From assembly GCF_900156175.1 (NCBI RefSeq), contig NZ_FTMV01000004.1:1-64000 (forward strand): 64,000 bases of DNA, in the 5' to 3' direction. The DNA is from Janthinobacterium sp. TND4EL3 (GTDB lineage: Bacteria; Pseudomonadota; Gammaproteobacteria; Burkholderiales; Burkholderiaceae_D). The translations under genes were made by a program, and so were the position numbers. The notes beneath the pieces were generated by a model, which was given only the letters and a program-made list of their open reading frames with translations, did no database searches and had not been told where the DNA came from. Below, one piece after another: positions 45,528 to 54,187 of this stretch (positions are counted from its first letter, which is position 1; each line of letters opens with the position of its first letter).

Positions 45528-47039
45528 ATGTTCAAGAAACTTGCCCGCCTGTCCCTGCTCAGCTTATTGATCCCCGCCGCTTTCTCCGTTCACGCCGCCC
45601 CCGTCAGCCCGCAGGCGCAGGACACGGCCCGCTACGCGCTGGCCACTTATCCCGAAGCGCTGATCGCCAGCCTGGCGCGGATGATTAGTTTCAACACGGT
45701 GGCCGACCCGGCCGTGCCGTTTGCCGACAATGCCCAGCACACGGGTTTTAAACGCTATCTGGCGGCTGAGGCGCAGCGCCTCGGTTTCGATTTCCACGAT
45801 CATGGCCACGTGGTGATCGTCGGCATGGGCAAGGGCAGCGAGCGCGTGGGCGTGATCACGCACGGCGACGTGCAGCCCGTCAATCCCGCCAAGTGGGCCC
45901 GCTCGCCGTTCGAGCTGGACCGCACCAGCGAACCGGGCAAACTGCTGGGACGGGGCACGGAAGACGACAAGGGACCGATTGCCACGGCCCTGTATGCGAT
46001 GAAAGCCATCCAGGACAAGCAAGTGCCGTTGAGCAAGCGCATCGAGCTGTACGTCTACATGGCCGAGGAATCGGACTGGGAACCGCTGAAACAGTTCCTG
46101 AAAACCCACACGCCGCCGCAGTTGAACATCACCATCGATGCGGAATACCCGGTGGTGACGGCCGAGAAGGGCTACGGTTCCATCAAGCTGACCTTGCCGC
46201 CGCGCACGGCACTGCCGGCCGACGGCGGCGCCGTGCTGACGAGCCTGACGGGCGGCTTTTTCGGCAGCCAGATCCCGGAAGACGCCACCGCCGTCATCGA
46301 ACGCGCGCCGGCCGCGCTGGAAGCGGCCATCCGCGCCCGCGCGCAGCAGCAGAAGGGCATGCGCTACACGTATGCGCGCGATGGCGAGACCTTGACGGTG
46401 ACGGCGCTGGGCGTGTCGGCCCACTCGTCGAAGCCGGAAGACGGCGTCAACGCCATCGGCATGCTGGCCGACGCCCTGGCCGTGCAGCCGTGGCAGGGAA
46501 CGCAGGCGGCCGACATGCTGTCGTTCCTGAATGAACTGGTGGGCACGGGCATTTACGGCGAGCGTTTCGGCCAGATCGCCTACCGCGACGGCTTCATGGG
46601 ACCGATGACGGTGGCGCCTACCGTGCTCAGGCAGCAAGGCGGAGAACTGGAACTGAATATCAACCTGCGCCGTCCGCAGGGCAAGACGGCGGCCGTGCTG
46701 CAGCAGCAGGTGACGGCCGCCTTCGATGGCTGGAAGGCGCGGCGCCAGGTGCCGGCCACCCTGCAGGTGCAGATCGGCGAGCCGTGGCTGCAGACGGGCG
46801 CGCCGCAGATTCCCACCCTGCTATCGGTCTTCGAGCATTACACGGGGATCGCCAATCCGCAGCCGGTAGCCATCGGCGGCGGCACCAATTCGCGCCTGTT
46901 CCCGAACGCCGTCAGTTTCGGCCCCGCCATGCCGCACACGGTGTACACGGGCCATTCCGAGCACGAGTTCATCACGGAAAAGCAACTGCTGCTGAACTTG
47001 CAGATGTACGCGGCCGTGCTGGTCGAACTGGCGAAATAG
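45528..47039 (+). CDS. Secreted M20-family dipeptidase
   Basis: 503 residues from ATG 45528 ([23 protein letters not shown] signal peptide); an ATG at 45516 is possible. Di-zinc M20 residues are [16 protein letters not shown] (His, Asp), [17 protein letters not shown] (bridging Asp and EDDKG), [11 protein letters not shown] (Glu-Glu) and [10 protein letters not shown] (late His). The class is PepV/carnosinase-like dipeptidases, here exported. It may act with the M28 peptidase in peptide scavenging, though they are separate transcription units. Confidence 0.92.
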   Translation: MFKKLARLSLLSLLIPAAFSVHAAPVSPQAQDTARYALATYPEALIASLARMISFNTVADPAVPFADNAQHTGFKRYLAAEAQRLGFDFHDHGHVVIVGMGKGSERVGVITHGDVQPVNPAKWARSPFELDRTSEPGKLLGRGTEDDKGPIATALYAMKAIQDKQVPLSKRIELYVYMAEESDWEPLKQFLKTHTPPQLNITIDAEYPVVTAEKGYGSIKLTLPPRTALPADGGAVLTSLTGGFFGSQIPEDATAVIERAPAALEAAIRARAQQQKGMRYTYARDGETLTVTALGVSAHSSKPEDGVNAIGMLADALAVQPWQGTQAADMLSFLNELVGTGIYGERFGQIAYRDGFMGPMTVAPTVLRQQGGELELNINLRRPQGKTAAVLQQQVTAAFDGWKARRQVPATLQVQIGEPWLQTGAPQIPTLLSVFEHYTGIANPQPVAIGGGTNSRLFPNAVSFGPAMPHTVYTGHSEHEFITEKQLLLNLQMYAAVLVELAK

Positions 47040-47233
47040 CCGCTTGAAAAAATAAAAGGAAGTCATAGACTGCAAACCTGGGACAAGTCCGGGCGGCGAA
47101 CTTTTTGTTTGCGCGCGGGTCTTACGTTTCCATCTGGGAAGGGAGCAGCTATGCATAGTCGACAGGACGCCCGGCTGGCGCCAGGCAGGGCAGGCAGGGG
47201 GGCGTCACGCCCGGTGCCGGGCAAGGAGCGGTC

Positions 47234-48361
47234 ATGAACTGGCCGCTGGAACTGGAAGTGGCGCACAAGCTGGCGCAGATGCGGGGCTGGCTGGAAGACC
47301 AGCATGCGGGCGCCGTGCGCCTGCGGGGCGTGGACTGGTTTGCCTGGGCCACGGCGGGCGCGTCGAACAGCCATTGTCATACAGCCGAGTGCGGCTGTGC
47401 GGAAGTGCTCGTCACGCGGGACGCGGCCTATATCCTGACGGACGAAGCCGAAGCCATGCGCATGCGCGAGGAAGAGGTGCGCGGGCCATGGACATGGCAA
47501 GTGTCGCCGTGGATGCAGCCGCAGCTGTATGAATTGCGCGAGCATTTCGTGCAGCATGTGGCCGGCGGCTTGCCTGTCTTGTCCGACCGGCCAGGCTTGC
47601 ACGAACGCAGCCTGCCCGTGGCCCTGCGCGAAGAGCGGCTGGTGCTGCTGGAATCGGAGCAGCAGCGTTACCGGCAGGTGGGACAGCTGGCCGCCAGCGC
47701 GGCCGCGGATGCGCTGCGCCAGGCCCGCCCCGACTGGAGCGAGCTGGAGTTGGCCGCCGTCTGCGTGCGCGCGCTGTGGCTGCGGGGCTTGCAAGCCGTG
47801 CACGTGCTGGTCAGCGGCGAAGACCGCCGGCAGCGTTACCGGCGCGCGCCGCCGGCCCAGGTGATGCTCGGTGCGCAAGCCGTGCTGGCCCTGTGTGCGC
47901 GGCGCTTCGGCCTGTGCGCCAGCCTCAGCCGTCAACGCCGCTTCGGCCCGGCGCAGCATCGGTCCGATGGCGCGGCCGTGGTCATGGACGATGCCGATGC
48001 CGCCATGCTGGCGCTGGAAGCGGTCGCCCTCGACGCCTGCGAGACGGGCCATGCGCTGAGCATGGTGTACCACGCGCTCGACAGCGCCTATGCCTATGCG
48101 GGCCAGCCCGACACGGTGCGTACCAGCCGGCAGGGTGGCATCCATGGCTACCTGGCGCCCGAAGTGGCGGCCGGGGCGCACACGGAAATCATCCTCAAGC
48201 GCGGCATGGCGCTGGCCTTCCACCCCAGCCTGCCCGGCAGCACGGTGGAAGACACGTTTTTGCTCGACGGCGGCCAGTTGCACAATCTGACGCACGACCC
48301 GGCCTGGCCCTCGGCCGTGGTGCAGGGGCGCAGCCGGCCGCTGACCCTGGCGCTGGCCTGA
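47234..48361 (+). CDS. Degenerate M24 (aminopeptidase P-fold) protein
   Basis: 375 residues, MNWPLELEVAHKLAQMRGWLEDQ.... It has a creatinase-like N-terminal domain and a pita-bread C-terminal domain (LESEQQRYRQVGQLAASAAADALRQ through EIILKRGMALAFHPSLPGSTVEDTFLLDGG). The two Asp metal ligands expected in a VDxG...SDxTR region are absent: the segment reads VLALCARRFGLCASLSRQRRFG. His (GGIHGYLAPE) and late Glu/Asp (TVEDTF) remain. It is therefore probably not an active metallopeptidase; a binding or regulatory role is more likely. The ribosome binding site is AAGGAG before ATG 47234. Confidence 0.75.
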   Translation: MNWPLELEVAHKLAQMRGWLEDQHAGAVRLRGVDWFAWATAGASNSHCHTAECGCAEVLVTRDAAYILTDEAEAMRMREEEVRGPWTWQVSPWMQPQLYELREHFVQHVAGGLPVLSDRPGLHERSLPVALREERLVLLESEQQRYRQVGQLAASAAADALRQARPDWSELELAAVCVRALWLRGLQAVHVLVSGEDRRQRYRRAPPAQVMLGAQAVLALCARRFGLCASLSRQRRFGPAQHRSDGAAVVMDDADAAMLALEAVALDACETGHALSMVYHALDSAYAYAGQPDTVRTSRQGGIHGYLAPEVAAGAHTEIILKRGMALAFHPSLPGSTVEDTFLLDGGQLHNLTHDPAWPSAVVQGRSRPLTLALA

Positions 48362-48402
48362 TGCGGCCCTGTACGAAAGACATCGGCCAGCATCGGCAAC
48401 AG

Positions 48403-48870
48403 TCAATAGCGCTGCATCACGCCTTTTTGCACGCTGACCCGGTCGCCGATCTGGAAGGCGGGCTGGGTGTTTTGCATGAAGGTGCGCGTCGTGCCGTCGT
48501 CCAGGCGCAAGGTGACCCGGTACAGCATATTGCCCGTCGCGCCAGAGGTGCTGCCGGCGGTGCCGGACGTACCCGACTGCATGTCGGCACTGCTTTGATC
48601 CATGCTGCGCGGTACGGTTTCTATCGATTGCACCGTGGCCGAGCTGATGTTCATGCCGGACTGGCCCGCCATATCGCCGCTCATGCCGGTATCGGTGGCG
48701 GTGCTGGCCGTGGTGCTGGCCGGCGTGCTGCTTTGCGGCGTCGTGCCGGCCGGCGCGGCATAGGTTTCGCCGCTATTGCTGCGGGCCAGGCTCGCATTGT
48801 CCGAGGAATGGCAGGCCGCCAGCAAGGCGCATGTCATGCCGGTCAGCAGCAGGGTTGTTTTCGATCTCAT
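48403..48870 (-). CDS. Putative lipoprotein with Ser/Thr/Gly-rich linker
   Basis: 155 residues from the ATG at 48868-48870 (MRSKTTLLLTGMTCALLAACHSSDNAS), lipobox LLAAC. A low-complexity Ser/Thr/Gly/Met linker (~25-110) includes TDTGMSGDMAGQSGMN and GTSGTAGSTSGATGN. The C-terminal ~45 residues (MLYRVTLRLDDGTTRTFMQNTQPAFQIGDRVSVQKG) look like a small beta-barrel similar to the C-terminal part of Slp/glycine-zipper lipoproteins. Function unknown. Convergent with the M24-like gene. Confidence 0.75.
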   Translation of the reverse strand: MRSKTTLLLTGMTCALLAACHSSDNASLARSNSGETYAAPAGTTPQSSTPASTTASTATDTGMSGDMAGQSGMNISSATVQSIETVPRSMDQSSADMQSGTSGTAGSTSGATGNMLYRVTLRLDDGTTRTFMQNTQPAFQIGDRVSVQKGVMQRY

Positions 48871-49091
48871 CTTGGTCTCCTCATGGTCGCACACTCAGGA
48901 TCGGCATCCGCAGTGACTGCGGATAGCGGCGATTGCTGCATGTAAGAGCATGGCGGGGCGGGGATGTTCGGCGGCCATCAGTGCTGATTGAGCTAGATCA
49001 AGCGGCTAATTGTCGCGCTTGGTATAAGAGATGTTGGCAATCAACATTTCGTGCACTCGCACGTTTCCTCACTGTTCAATCGGGAGAAAAA

Positions 49092-49367
49092 ATGTCATCT
49101 GGCCCTACCGCAAAACTGATCGACGAGTTGGTGCTGGCCGTCGCCGGCAGCGCGCACGATGCCCGCGCGCGCCATGTGCTGGCCCAGGCCCTGCATGGCC
49201 TGGTGCGGCTGGCCCGCTCGGAACAGTTGCTGGACATGCAGCGCGACGCGGCACGCGCCCTGGGTGCCGGCAGCCGGCGCGAAATGCGCGCCCTGATGCG
49301 GCGCGTGGGCGCGCGCGGTGCACGGAAGCAGGAGCAGTTGCCGCTGGAATTGCTGGACCGCAGCTGA
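49092..49367 (+). CDS. Small helical hypothetical protein
   Basis: 91 residues from ATG 49092 with GGGAGA 6 nt upstream. It is strongly alpha-helical and basic (AHDARARHVLAQALHGLVRLARSEQLLDMQRDAARAL). No family recognised. Preceded by a region with promoter-like GGTATAAGAGAT (49020-49032). Convergent with the VanZ-like gene. Confidence 0.55.
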   Translation: MSSGPTAKLIDELVLAVAGSAHDARARHVLAQALHGLVRLARSEQLLDMQRDAARALGAGSRREMRALMRRVGARGARKQEQLPLELLDRS

Positions 49368-49388
49368 TGGGCCGTGGCGTGCGTCCGT

Positions 49389-49814
49389 TCAGGCTTCCGG
49401 TAGCGGCGCAGGCTTGCCGAGGGCGGCGGCGACCATCCTGGGCCACAGGAAGCACAGCGGCAGGCAGACCGCCACGGCAGCCGTGACATCGACCACCCAG
49501 TCGCTCACGGCGCCATGGCGGTAAGGCAGGAAGCTCTGGATGAATTCGTCCAGCGCCCCCATGGCCGCCACCATCAGCACCGACAGCAGCGCGCGGCGCG
49601 CCATGCCGCCGCCCGTGCCGCTGAACAGGATCAGGGCCAGCACGCCATAGCCGAAGGAATGCAGCACGCCGCCCGATGCGTACTGGCCCACGTCGGCGCG
49701 CACGCCGGGGATGTCGCCGATCAAAATCACCAGCACATACAACACCAGGGCCGTGCGGTAGCGCAGGCGTTCGTGGCGATCGGAAAAACAGAGTTCGAGC
49801 AAGAGTGCGGACAT
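49389..49814 (-). CDS. VanZ-family membrane protein
   Basis: 141 residues with four predicted membrane helices. VanZ-like features are GGVLHSFGYGVLALILF and the signature ALDEFIQSFLPYRHGAVSDWVVDVTAA. VanZ proteins are associated with glycopeptide tolerance or cell-envelope processes; in Proteobacteria the role is undefined. A strong minus-strand terminator lies upstream at 49905-49929, which separates this gene from the RNA-like region further right. Confidence 0.85.
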   Translation of the reverse strand: MSALLLELCFSDRHERLRYRTALVLYVLVILIGDIPGVRADVGQYASGGVLHSFGYGVLALILFSGTGGGMARRALLSVLMVAAMGALDEFIQSFLPYRHGAVSDWVVDVTAAVAVCLPLCFLWPRMVAAALGKPAPLPEA

Positions 49815-49896
49815 GAGGCGTCAGGACAAATGGAAAGGCAGTCACAATATCATGCGCATGGCGGGCCACCGTGTTTTTGCGCAAGCGCTTGCTGGA

Positions 49897-50090
49897 CAGG
49901 CAAAAAAAAGGCCCGCGGGGGCGCGGGCCAAAAACCCAAATGAAAGGGTCAAGAGTTGACAGTTGCTCGGTACTCACCATGCCGCGCGCCTTGCCGGCGC
50001 CCGCCACGGTCATGAAAGGGGAGTGGTGTGCCATCGCGGCACACCTGCCTGCAGTCAGGCATATCGGTTGCCTGTACAGCAGATGAAGCA
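49897..50090 (-). ncRNA. Possible structured RNA or attenuated leader
   Basis: On the minus strand a TATACT hexamer near 50095 is followed by hairpins (GCCTG/CAGGC; GGTGTGCC-GCGAT-GGCACACC, 50036-50056). A short frame from ATG 49981 (MVSTEQLSTLDPFIWVFG) comes next, then the terminator GGCCCGC...GCGGGCC plus T8 (49902-49929). A -35 element is not convincing. It could be a small RNA or a leader-peptide attenuator for the VanZ gene. Confidence 0.3.
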
Positions 50091-50204
50091 AGTATAGGGG
50101 GCGAAAATGACGGGCCTATGACACGCCGCAACATTTTTTGCGGCGCAGGCATATTGATTGGAAAAATCGGACGTAATGGCAAGAACGACCATGTTTCAGT
50201 CGTG

Positions 50205-50275
50205 GCAGCAAAAAAAAAAGCCCGCTGGTGAAAGCGGGCTTAAAACTATTTTCTTGGAGGAGAATAGTGGAGACA
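50205..50275 (-). ncRNA. Candidate ~65-nt sRNA with CUCCUCC loop
   Basis: The minus strand carries TAGACA, a 17-nt spacer and CATAAT, with a start expected near 50274. The RNA would form hairpin ACTATT...AATAGT (50247-50269) whose left side and loop expose CTCCTCC, complementary to Shine-Dalgarno sequences. It ends in AAGCCCGC-TTTCACCA-GCGGGCTT followed by about ten T (50209-50241). Promoter, anti-SD hairpin and terminator on the same strand within 110 nt are typical of Hfq-dependent small RNAs. Confidence 0.6.
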
Positions 50276-50280
50276 GGTGC

Positions 50281-50309
50281 ATTATGCTGCGTCGCACGAT
50301 ATGTGTCTA
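50281..50309 (-). promoter_or_regulatory. Promoter of the candidate sRNA
   Basis: Minus-strand -35 TAGACA (50304-50309) and -10 CATAAT (50281-50286) with exactly 17 nt between; each hexamer matches the sigma-70 consensus at five of six bases. Confidence 0.6.
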
Positions 50310-50358
50310 ATGATCTTTTTAGATATGCATTATTCTTTTTTGATATAACTCGCCTGTT

Positions 50359-51123
50359 TCACTCTTTCACGGCCACCGTGTAGTTGAGCGCCATGCGTCC
50401 GCCATCGACATAGATGGTCTGGCCTGTCATGTAGCTGGCGTCATCGCTGGCCAGGAAGGCGGCGATGCCGGCCACTTCTTCCGGTTCGCCGCAGCGGCCC
50501 AGCGGCGTGCGCGACAGAATCGTGTGGCGCGCCTGCGGGCTCGACAGCACTGCCTGCCTGGCCAGTTCCGTCAGGATGGTGCCCGGCCCGATGCCGTTCA
50601 CGCGCACGCCGTACTGCGCCAGGTTCAGGGCCATGACCTTGGTCAGCTGGTTGATGGCGCCTTTCGACACCACGTACGGTACCTGGTTCGGAATGGCCAG
50701 CTCCGCATTCACGCTGGACATATTGATGATGCAGCCGCTGTTGCGCTTGACCATTTCGCGCGCCACGGCCTGGCCGCACAGGAACATCGATTTCAGGTTG
50801 ATGCGCATGACCCGGTCGAAATCGTCTTCGCACACGTCGAGGAAATCGGCCGCGTGCGTCACGCCCGCATTGTTGACGAGGATATCGATGTGGCCGAAGC
50901 GGGCCAGGGTTTCCTTCAGCATGGCGTCCACGTCCGCCTTCTGGCTGACGTCGGCGCAAAAGAAGTGCGCCTGCGGACCCAGGGCGGCCGCTGCCTGCGC
51001 ACCTTCTTCCTTGATGTCGACCAGCATCACCTGTGCGCCCTCGGCGATCAGGCGGCTGGCGCAGGCCAGGCCGATGCCTTGCGTGGCGCCCGTGACGATG
51101 GCGGTTTTATCGGTCAGTCTCAT
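50359..51123 (-). CDS. SDR-family dehydrogenase
   Basis: 254 residues from the ATG at 51121-51123 (MRLTDKTAIVTGATQGIGLACASRL). Classical SDR with TGATQGIG cofactor loop, ILVNNAGVTHAADF, Ser in INMSSVNAEL and the catalytic YVVSKGAI (Y-x-x-x-K). VDIKEEG after strand 2 suggests NAD(H) preference. The C-terminal PLGRCGEPEEVAGIAAFLASDDASYMTGQTIYVDGG is typical of 3-oxoacyl-ACP reductase/glucose-dehydrogenase-like members. The substrate is not determined. Its transcript should end at 50209, the same terminator that ends the candidate sRNA. Confidence 0.93.
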   Translation of the reverse strand: MRLTDKTAIVTGATQGIGLACASRLIAEGAQVMLVDIKEEGAQAAAALGPQAHFFCADVSQKADVDAMLKETLARFGHIDILVNNAGVTHAADFLDVCEDDFDRVMRINLKSMFLCGQAVAREMVKRNSGCIINMSSVNAELAIPNQVPYVVSKGAINQLTKVMALNLAQYGVRVNGIGPGTILTELARQAVLSSPQARHTILSRTPLGRCGEPEEVAGIAAFLASDDASYMTGQTIYVDGGRMALNYTVAVKE

Positions 51124-51194
51124 GTGTTCTCCTCGGCGGGGTGGGGGCGCCGCCATGCTGCGGAGCCATGGCCGATTGTAATCCCCGCGCGGGA

Positions 51195-51716
51195 TCAGAG
51201 GAGGATGGGTTCGTTCGGCAACTGGTTGCCGCGCGTGCCATCGGCGGGGAAATGGCTTTGCAGCAGGGTATTGAGCTGCTGCAAGGCCGCGAGCGTGCTG
51301 TCGTGGTAATTGCCATCCTTGAACCCTTTGGTCATGGTGCGGCACACGGCATGCCACTGTTCCGGCGTCACGCGCCGGCCCACGTTGCGGTCGGCCACGA
51401 TATCGACCTGGTGCTCGGCCAGGTTGATATAGATCAGTATGCCAACGTTGTCTTCCGTATCCCACACGCCATACTGGGCGAACAGTTCGCGCGCCCGTTC
51501 GCGGTTGCTCACGCCCTGGTAGGCCATGCCCGGCGTCAGTGCCGCCTCGACGATCAGGCGCACTTCCGCCCGGTGCATCGCTTCACCGTCGGCAATCGCC
51601 GTTTCGATGGCTTTCAGGGTACGTTCGGGAAAGGCCTGGCGCGCCGTCGCCGGCGTGCCCCGCAAATGTTTTAAAGCGCGCCCGCAGCGTTGTCCGAATG
51701 TCAGTTGTTTCGTCAT
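51195..51716 (-). CDS. TPM-domain protein (short, cytoplasmic)
   Basis: 173 residues from the ATG at 51714-51716, which overlaps the TAA of the upstream TPM gene by one base. TPM-fold pattern: RTLKAIETAIADGEAMHRAEVRLIVEAAL, RARELFAQYGVWDTEDNVGILIYINLAEHQVDIVADR and EQWHAVCRTMTKGF. There is no signal peptide. It is third in the lemA-TPM-TPM operon commonly seen in Proteobacteria. Function in membrane-protein or photosystem-like maintenance is proposed for the fold, but unknown here. Confidence 0.88.
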   Translation of the reverse strand: MTKQLTFGQRCGRALKHLRGTPATARQAFPERTLKAIETAIADGEAMHRAEVRLIVEAALTPGMAYQGVSNRERARELFAQYGVWDTEDNVGILIYINLAEHQVDIVADRNVGRRVTPEQWHAVCRTMTKGFKDGNYHDSTLAALQQLNTLLQSHFPADGTRGNQLPNEPILL

Positions 51717-52546
51717 TACCAATCTCCCGAGGCGCCGCCGCCGTCAAAACCGCCGCCGCCGCCACCGAAACCACCGCCGCCACCGCCACCGCCAAAGCCT
51801 CCCCCGCCGCCGAAGCCGCCACCACGGTTGTTCAGCGCTTGGTTCAAGATGCTGCCCAGCACGACCCCCGTGGCGCCGCTGGACCAGTTGCTGCCGCGCT
51901 GCAGCCGCGTGGGGCCGCCGCGCGAGCGGAACAGGGTCAGCACGACGAGGAAGCCGAAGAACAGCAGCGGCAGCCAGAAGGTCAGGCCGCCCGCGTCCAC
52001 GGTCGCCGGCGCCTGTTTCTGCGCCGGAGCGGGGAACTGTTCCTGGTTGAGCAGGGTGGCGATGGCGCCTATGCCGGCCACCAGGCCGCCGTAATAGTCG
52101 TTTTGCTTGAAATGTGGGGCGATCACGTCCTGCAGGATGCGTTTCGACTGCGCATCCGTCAGCACGCCCTGCACGCCGCGGCCCGCCTCGATGCGCAGGC
52201 GGCGCAAGGACGATGGGTTGTCCTTCGCCACCATCAGCAGCACGCCGTCATCGACGCCCTTGCGGCCCAGCTTCCAGGCATCCGTCACGCGGATGCTGTA
52301 TTGCTCGATGGCTTCCGGTTCCGTGCTCTTGACCAGCAGCACGGCGATCTGGCTGCCCGTCTTGGCTTCGTAGTCGGCCAGCACGCCTTCCAGCGCCGCT
52401 TTCTGCTTGTCGTCGAGCATGCCGGCGTTGTCCGTCACGCGCGCCGCCAGCGGCGGCACGGGCTGCAAGCCCTGCGCGCTGGCGGGCAAGGCTGTCCACA
52501 GCAGCAGCGCCGTCGCCAGCGCCGCCAGATAAGACCAGGTTTTCAT
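51716..52546 (-). CDS. TPM-domain YgcG-like membrane protein
   Basis: 276 residues. A signal peptide (YLAALATALLLWTALPASAQG) precedes a TPM domain (~30-165): ARVTDNAGMLDDKQKAALEGVLADYEAKTGSQIAVLLV and RIEAGRGVQGVLTDAQSKRILQ. A single membrane helix (LTFWLPLLFFGFLVVLTLF) is followed by a Gly-rich tail (~50 residues, GGGFGGGGG repeats) ending GGASGDW. Domain order and tail are those of the YgcG/DUF2207-like family. It starts 1 nt after the lemA stop, so it is operonic. Confidence 0.92.
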   Translation of the reverse strand: MKTWSYLAALATALLLWTALPASAQGLQPVPPLAARVTDNAGMLDDKQKAALEGVLADYEAKTGSQIAVLLVKSTEPEAIEQYSIRVTDAWKLGRKGVDDGVLLMVAKDNPSSLRRLRIEAGRGVQGVLTDAQSKRILQDVIAPHFKQNDYYGGLVAGIGAIATLLNQEQFPAPAQKQAPATVDAGGLTFWLPLLFFGFLVVLTLFRSRGGPTRLQRGSNWSSGATGVVLGSILNQALNNRGGGFGGGGGFGGGGGGGGFGGGGGGFDGGGASGDW

Positions 52547-52547
52547 C

Positions 52548-53162
52548 TTATTTGCCGAAGTTGACGGTAGGCGCGGTCGAGATGGCTTTTTCGTTTTCCA
52601 CCGTGAACGATGGCTTGACCTTGTAGCCGAAGACCATGGCCGTCAGGTTGTTCGGGAAGCTGCGCGCATGCACGTTGTAGTCCTGCACGGCGGCGATGTA
52701 GCGCTGGCGCGCCACGGTGATGCGGTTTTCCGTGCCTTCCAGCTGCGACTGCAGGTCGCGGAAGCTGGTATCGGCCTTCAGGTCAGGATATTTCTCGGAC
52801 ACTACCATCAAGCGCGACAGGGCCGACGACAGCTGGCCCTGCACCTGCTGGAACTTTTCAAAGGCTGCCGGGTCGTTCAGCACTTCCGGCGTGATCTGGA
52901 AACTGGTGGCGGCGGCGCGCGCCTTGGTCACCGCTTCCAGCGTTTCGCGCTCGTGCGTGGCATAGCCCTTGACGGTATTGACCAGGTTGGGGATCAGGTC
53001 GGCGCGGCGCTGGTACTGGTTGACCACTTCGCCCCAGGCGGCCTTGGTGGCTTCGTCCTTGCTCTGGAAGTCGTTGTAGCCGCAGCCCGTCAGGATGCCG
53101 GCCAGGACGGTGACGCTCAGGGCCAGGCGCAGCCATTTGGTGAATTGTTTGGTGATTTGCAT
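52548..53162 (-). CDS. LemA-family lipoprotein
   Basis: 204 residues from the ATG at 53160-53162 (MQITKQFTKWLRLALSVTVLAGILTGCGYND), with lipobox LTGC. LemA fold: AAWGEVVNQYQRRADLIPNLVNTVKGYATHERETLEAVTKARAAA, GQLSSALSRLMVVSEKYPDLKAD, and ENRITVARQRYIAAVQDYNVHARSFPNN. LemA proteins are helical, membrane-anchored proteins that partner TPM proteins; the molecular role is unknown. First gene of the operon with the two TPM genes. Confidence 0.94.
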   Translation of the reverse strand: MQITKQFTKWLRLALSVTVLAGILTGCGYNDFQSKDEATKAAWGEVVNQYQRRADLIPNLVNTVKGYATHERETLEAVTKARAAATSFQITPEVLNDPAAFEKFQQVQGQLSSALSRLMVVSEKYPDLKADTSFRDLQSQLEGTENRITVARQRYIAAVQDYNVHARSFPNNLTAMVFGYKVKPSFTVENEKAISTAPTVNFGK

Positions 53163-53253
53163 GATGGGTTCCGTGCAGAGTAAAGGAGGTGGGGCAAATA
53201 TACCTGAAACGGCCCGCCATGTCGGTTTAATAAGCGCGGGTGGCCACCACAGG

Positions 53254-53284
53254 CTGACTTGACAGGTCCGCGCCGCGTTACAAT
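53254..53284 (+). promoter_or_regulatory. Putative pyrF promoter
   Basis: TACAAT (53279-53284) preceded by TTGACA (53259-53264) with a short 14-nt spacer, or by CTGACT (53254-53259) with 19 nt. Neither spacing is ideal. The CGCGTTACAATACG block also occurs upstream of tetR (12228-12241). Confidence 0.35.
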
Positions 53285-53319
53285 ACGGGGTTTGCAACTG
53301 AATATAGAGAAGGTGTGCC

Positions 53320-54144
53320 GTGAATTTCATCAATAAATTATCCGCCGCATGGACGGCCAATAATTCCCTGCTGTGCGTGGGCCTGGACCCGGACCTGGCG
53401 AAACTGCCGGCCGAACTGCGCGACTTGCCTGATGGAATCACCACCTTTTGCACGCGCATCATCGATGCCACGGCCGACCTGGCCTGCGCCTTCAAGCCGC
53501 AGATCGCCTATTTTGCCGCGCTGGGCGCGGAAAAGCAGCTGGAAGACATCTGCCGCTACGTGCGCGAGAACTATCCGCACATCCCCCTGATCCTCGACGC
53601 GAAACGGGGCGACATCGGCGCCACGGCCACGCAATACGCGCGCGAAGCGTTCGAGCGCTACGGCGCCGACGCCGTCACCGTGAACCCCTACATGGGCGAG
53701 GATTCGCTCGACCCCTACCTGGCGTGGGCGGACCGCGGCGTGATCATCCTGTGCCGCACCTCGAACCCGGGCGGCTCGGACCTGCAATTTCTCGACACGG
53801 ACGGCGTGCCCCTGTACCAGCGCGTGGCGCGCCTGGTGGCCGAAAAATGGAACAAGAATGGCCAGTGCGCGCTCGTCGTCGGCGCCACCTTCCCTGAAGA
53901 ACTGGCGCAAGTGCGCGCCATCGTGGGCGACATGCCGCTGCTGGTGCCCGGCATCGGCGCCCAGGGCGGCGATATCGCCGCCACCGTCGGCGCGGGCCAG
54001 ACGGCCAATGGCATGGGCATGATGATCAGCTCCTCGCGCGCCATCATCTACGCCACGCCGCAGGATGGCGAAGACTGGGCCGACGCGGCGCGCCGCGTGG
54101 CGATCGAAACGCGCGATGCGATCAATCAACATCGTTCGGTTTAA
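53320..54144 (+). CDS. pyrF: Orotidine 5'-phosphate decarboxylase (type 2)
   Basis: 274 residues from GTG 53320 (ribosome binding site GAAGGTG). It catalyses the last step of UMP synthesis. The catalytic motif is [18 protein letters not shown] (D-x-K-R-x-D), with [12 protein letters not shown] and [10 protein letters not shown]. Length and sequence match the PyrF type 2 subfamily (~270 residues, as in Mycobacterium and many Betaproteobacteria), not the 230-residue E. coli type. Monocistronic, ended by a perfect palindromic terminator. Confidence 0.97.
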   Translation: MNFINKLSAAWTANNSLLCVGLDPDLAKLPAELRDLPDGITTFCTRIIDATADLACAFKPQIAYFAALGAEKQLEDICRYVRENYPHIPLILDAKRGDIGATATQYAREAFERYGADAVTVNPYMGEDSLDPYLAWADRGVIILCRTSNPGGSDLQFLDTDGVPLYQRVARLVAEKWNKNGQCALVVGATFPEELAQVRAIVGDMPLLVPGIGAQGGDIAATVGAGQTANGMGMMISSSRAIIYATPQDGEDWADAARRVAIETRDAINQHRSV

Positions 54145-54155
54145 GTTGCATGCAT

Positions 54156-54184
54156 AAAAAATGCCGGGCTAGCCCGGCATTTTG
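54156..54184. terminator. Bidirectional terminator pyrF/sbcB
   Basis: ATGCCGGGCTAGCCCGGCAT is a perfect 20-nt palindrome (54161-54180) with A run left and T run right, between the convergent pyrF and sbcB stops. Confidence 0.92.
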
Positions 54185-54187
54185 CAT

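Larger units (their letters stand above)
49815..50358 (-). other. Gene-free region carrying RNA-like signals
   Basis: 544 nt without a protein gene I would accept. It contains two strong minus-strand terminators (49905-49929 and 50219-50241), a candidate small RNA ending at the right-hand one, and a hairpin-rich 190-nt stretch ending at the left-hand one. Confidence 0.5.

Noticed and set aside
51720..51840. DNA repeat element in the Gly-rich stretch
   Set aside because: It is the Gly-codon-rich tail of the TPM/YgcG-like protein, usual for the family.
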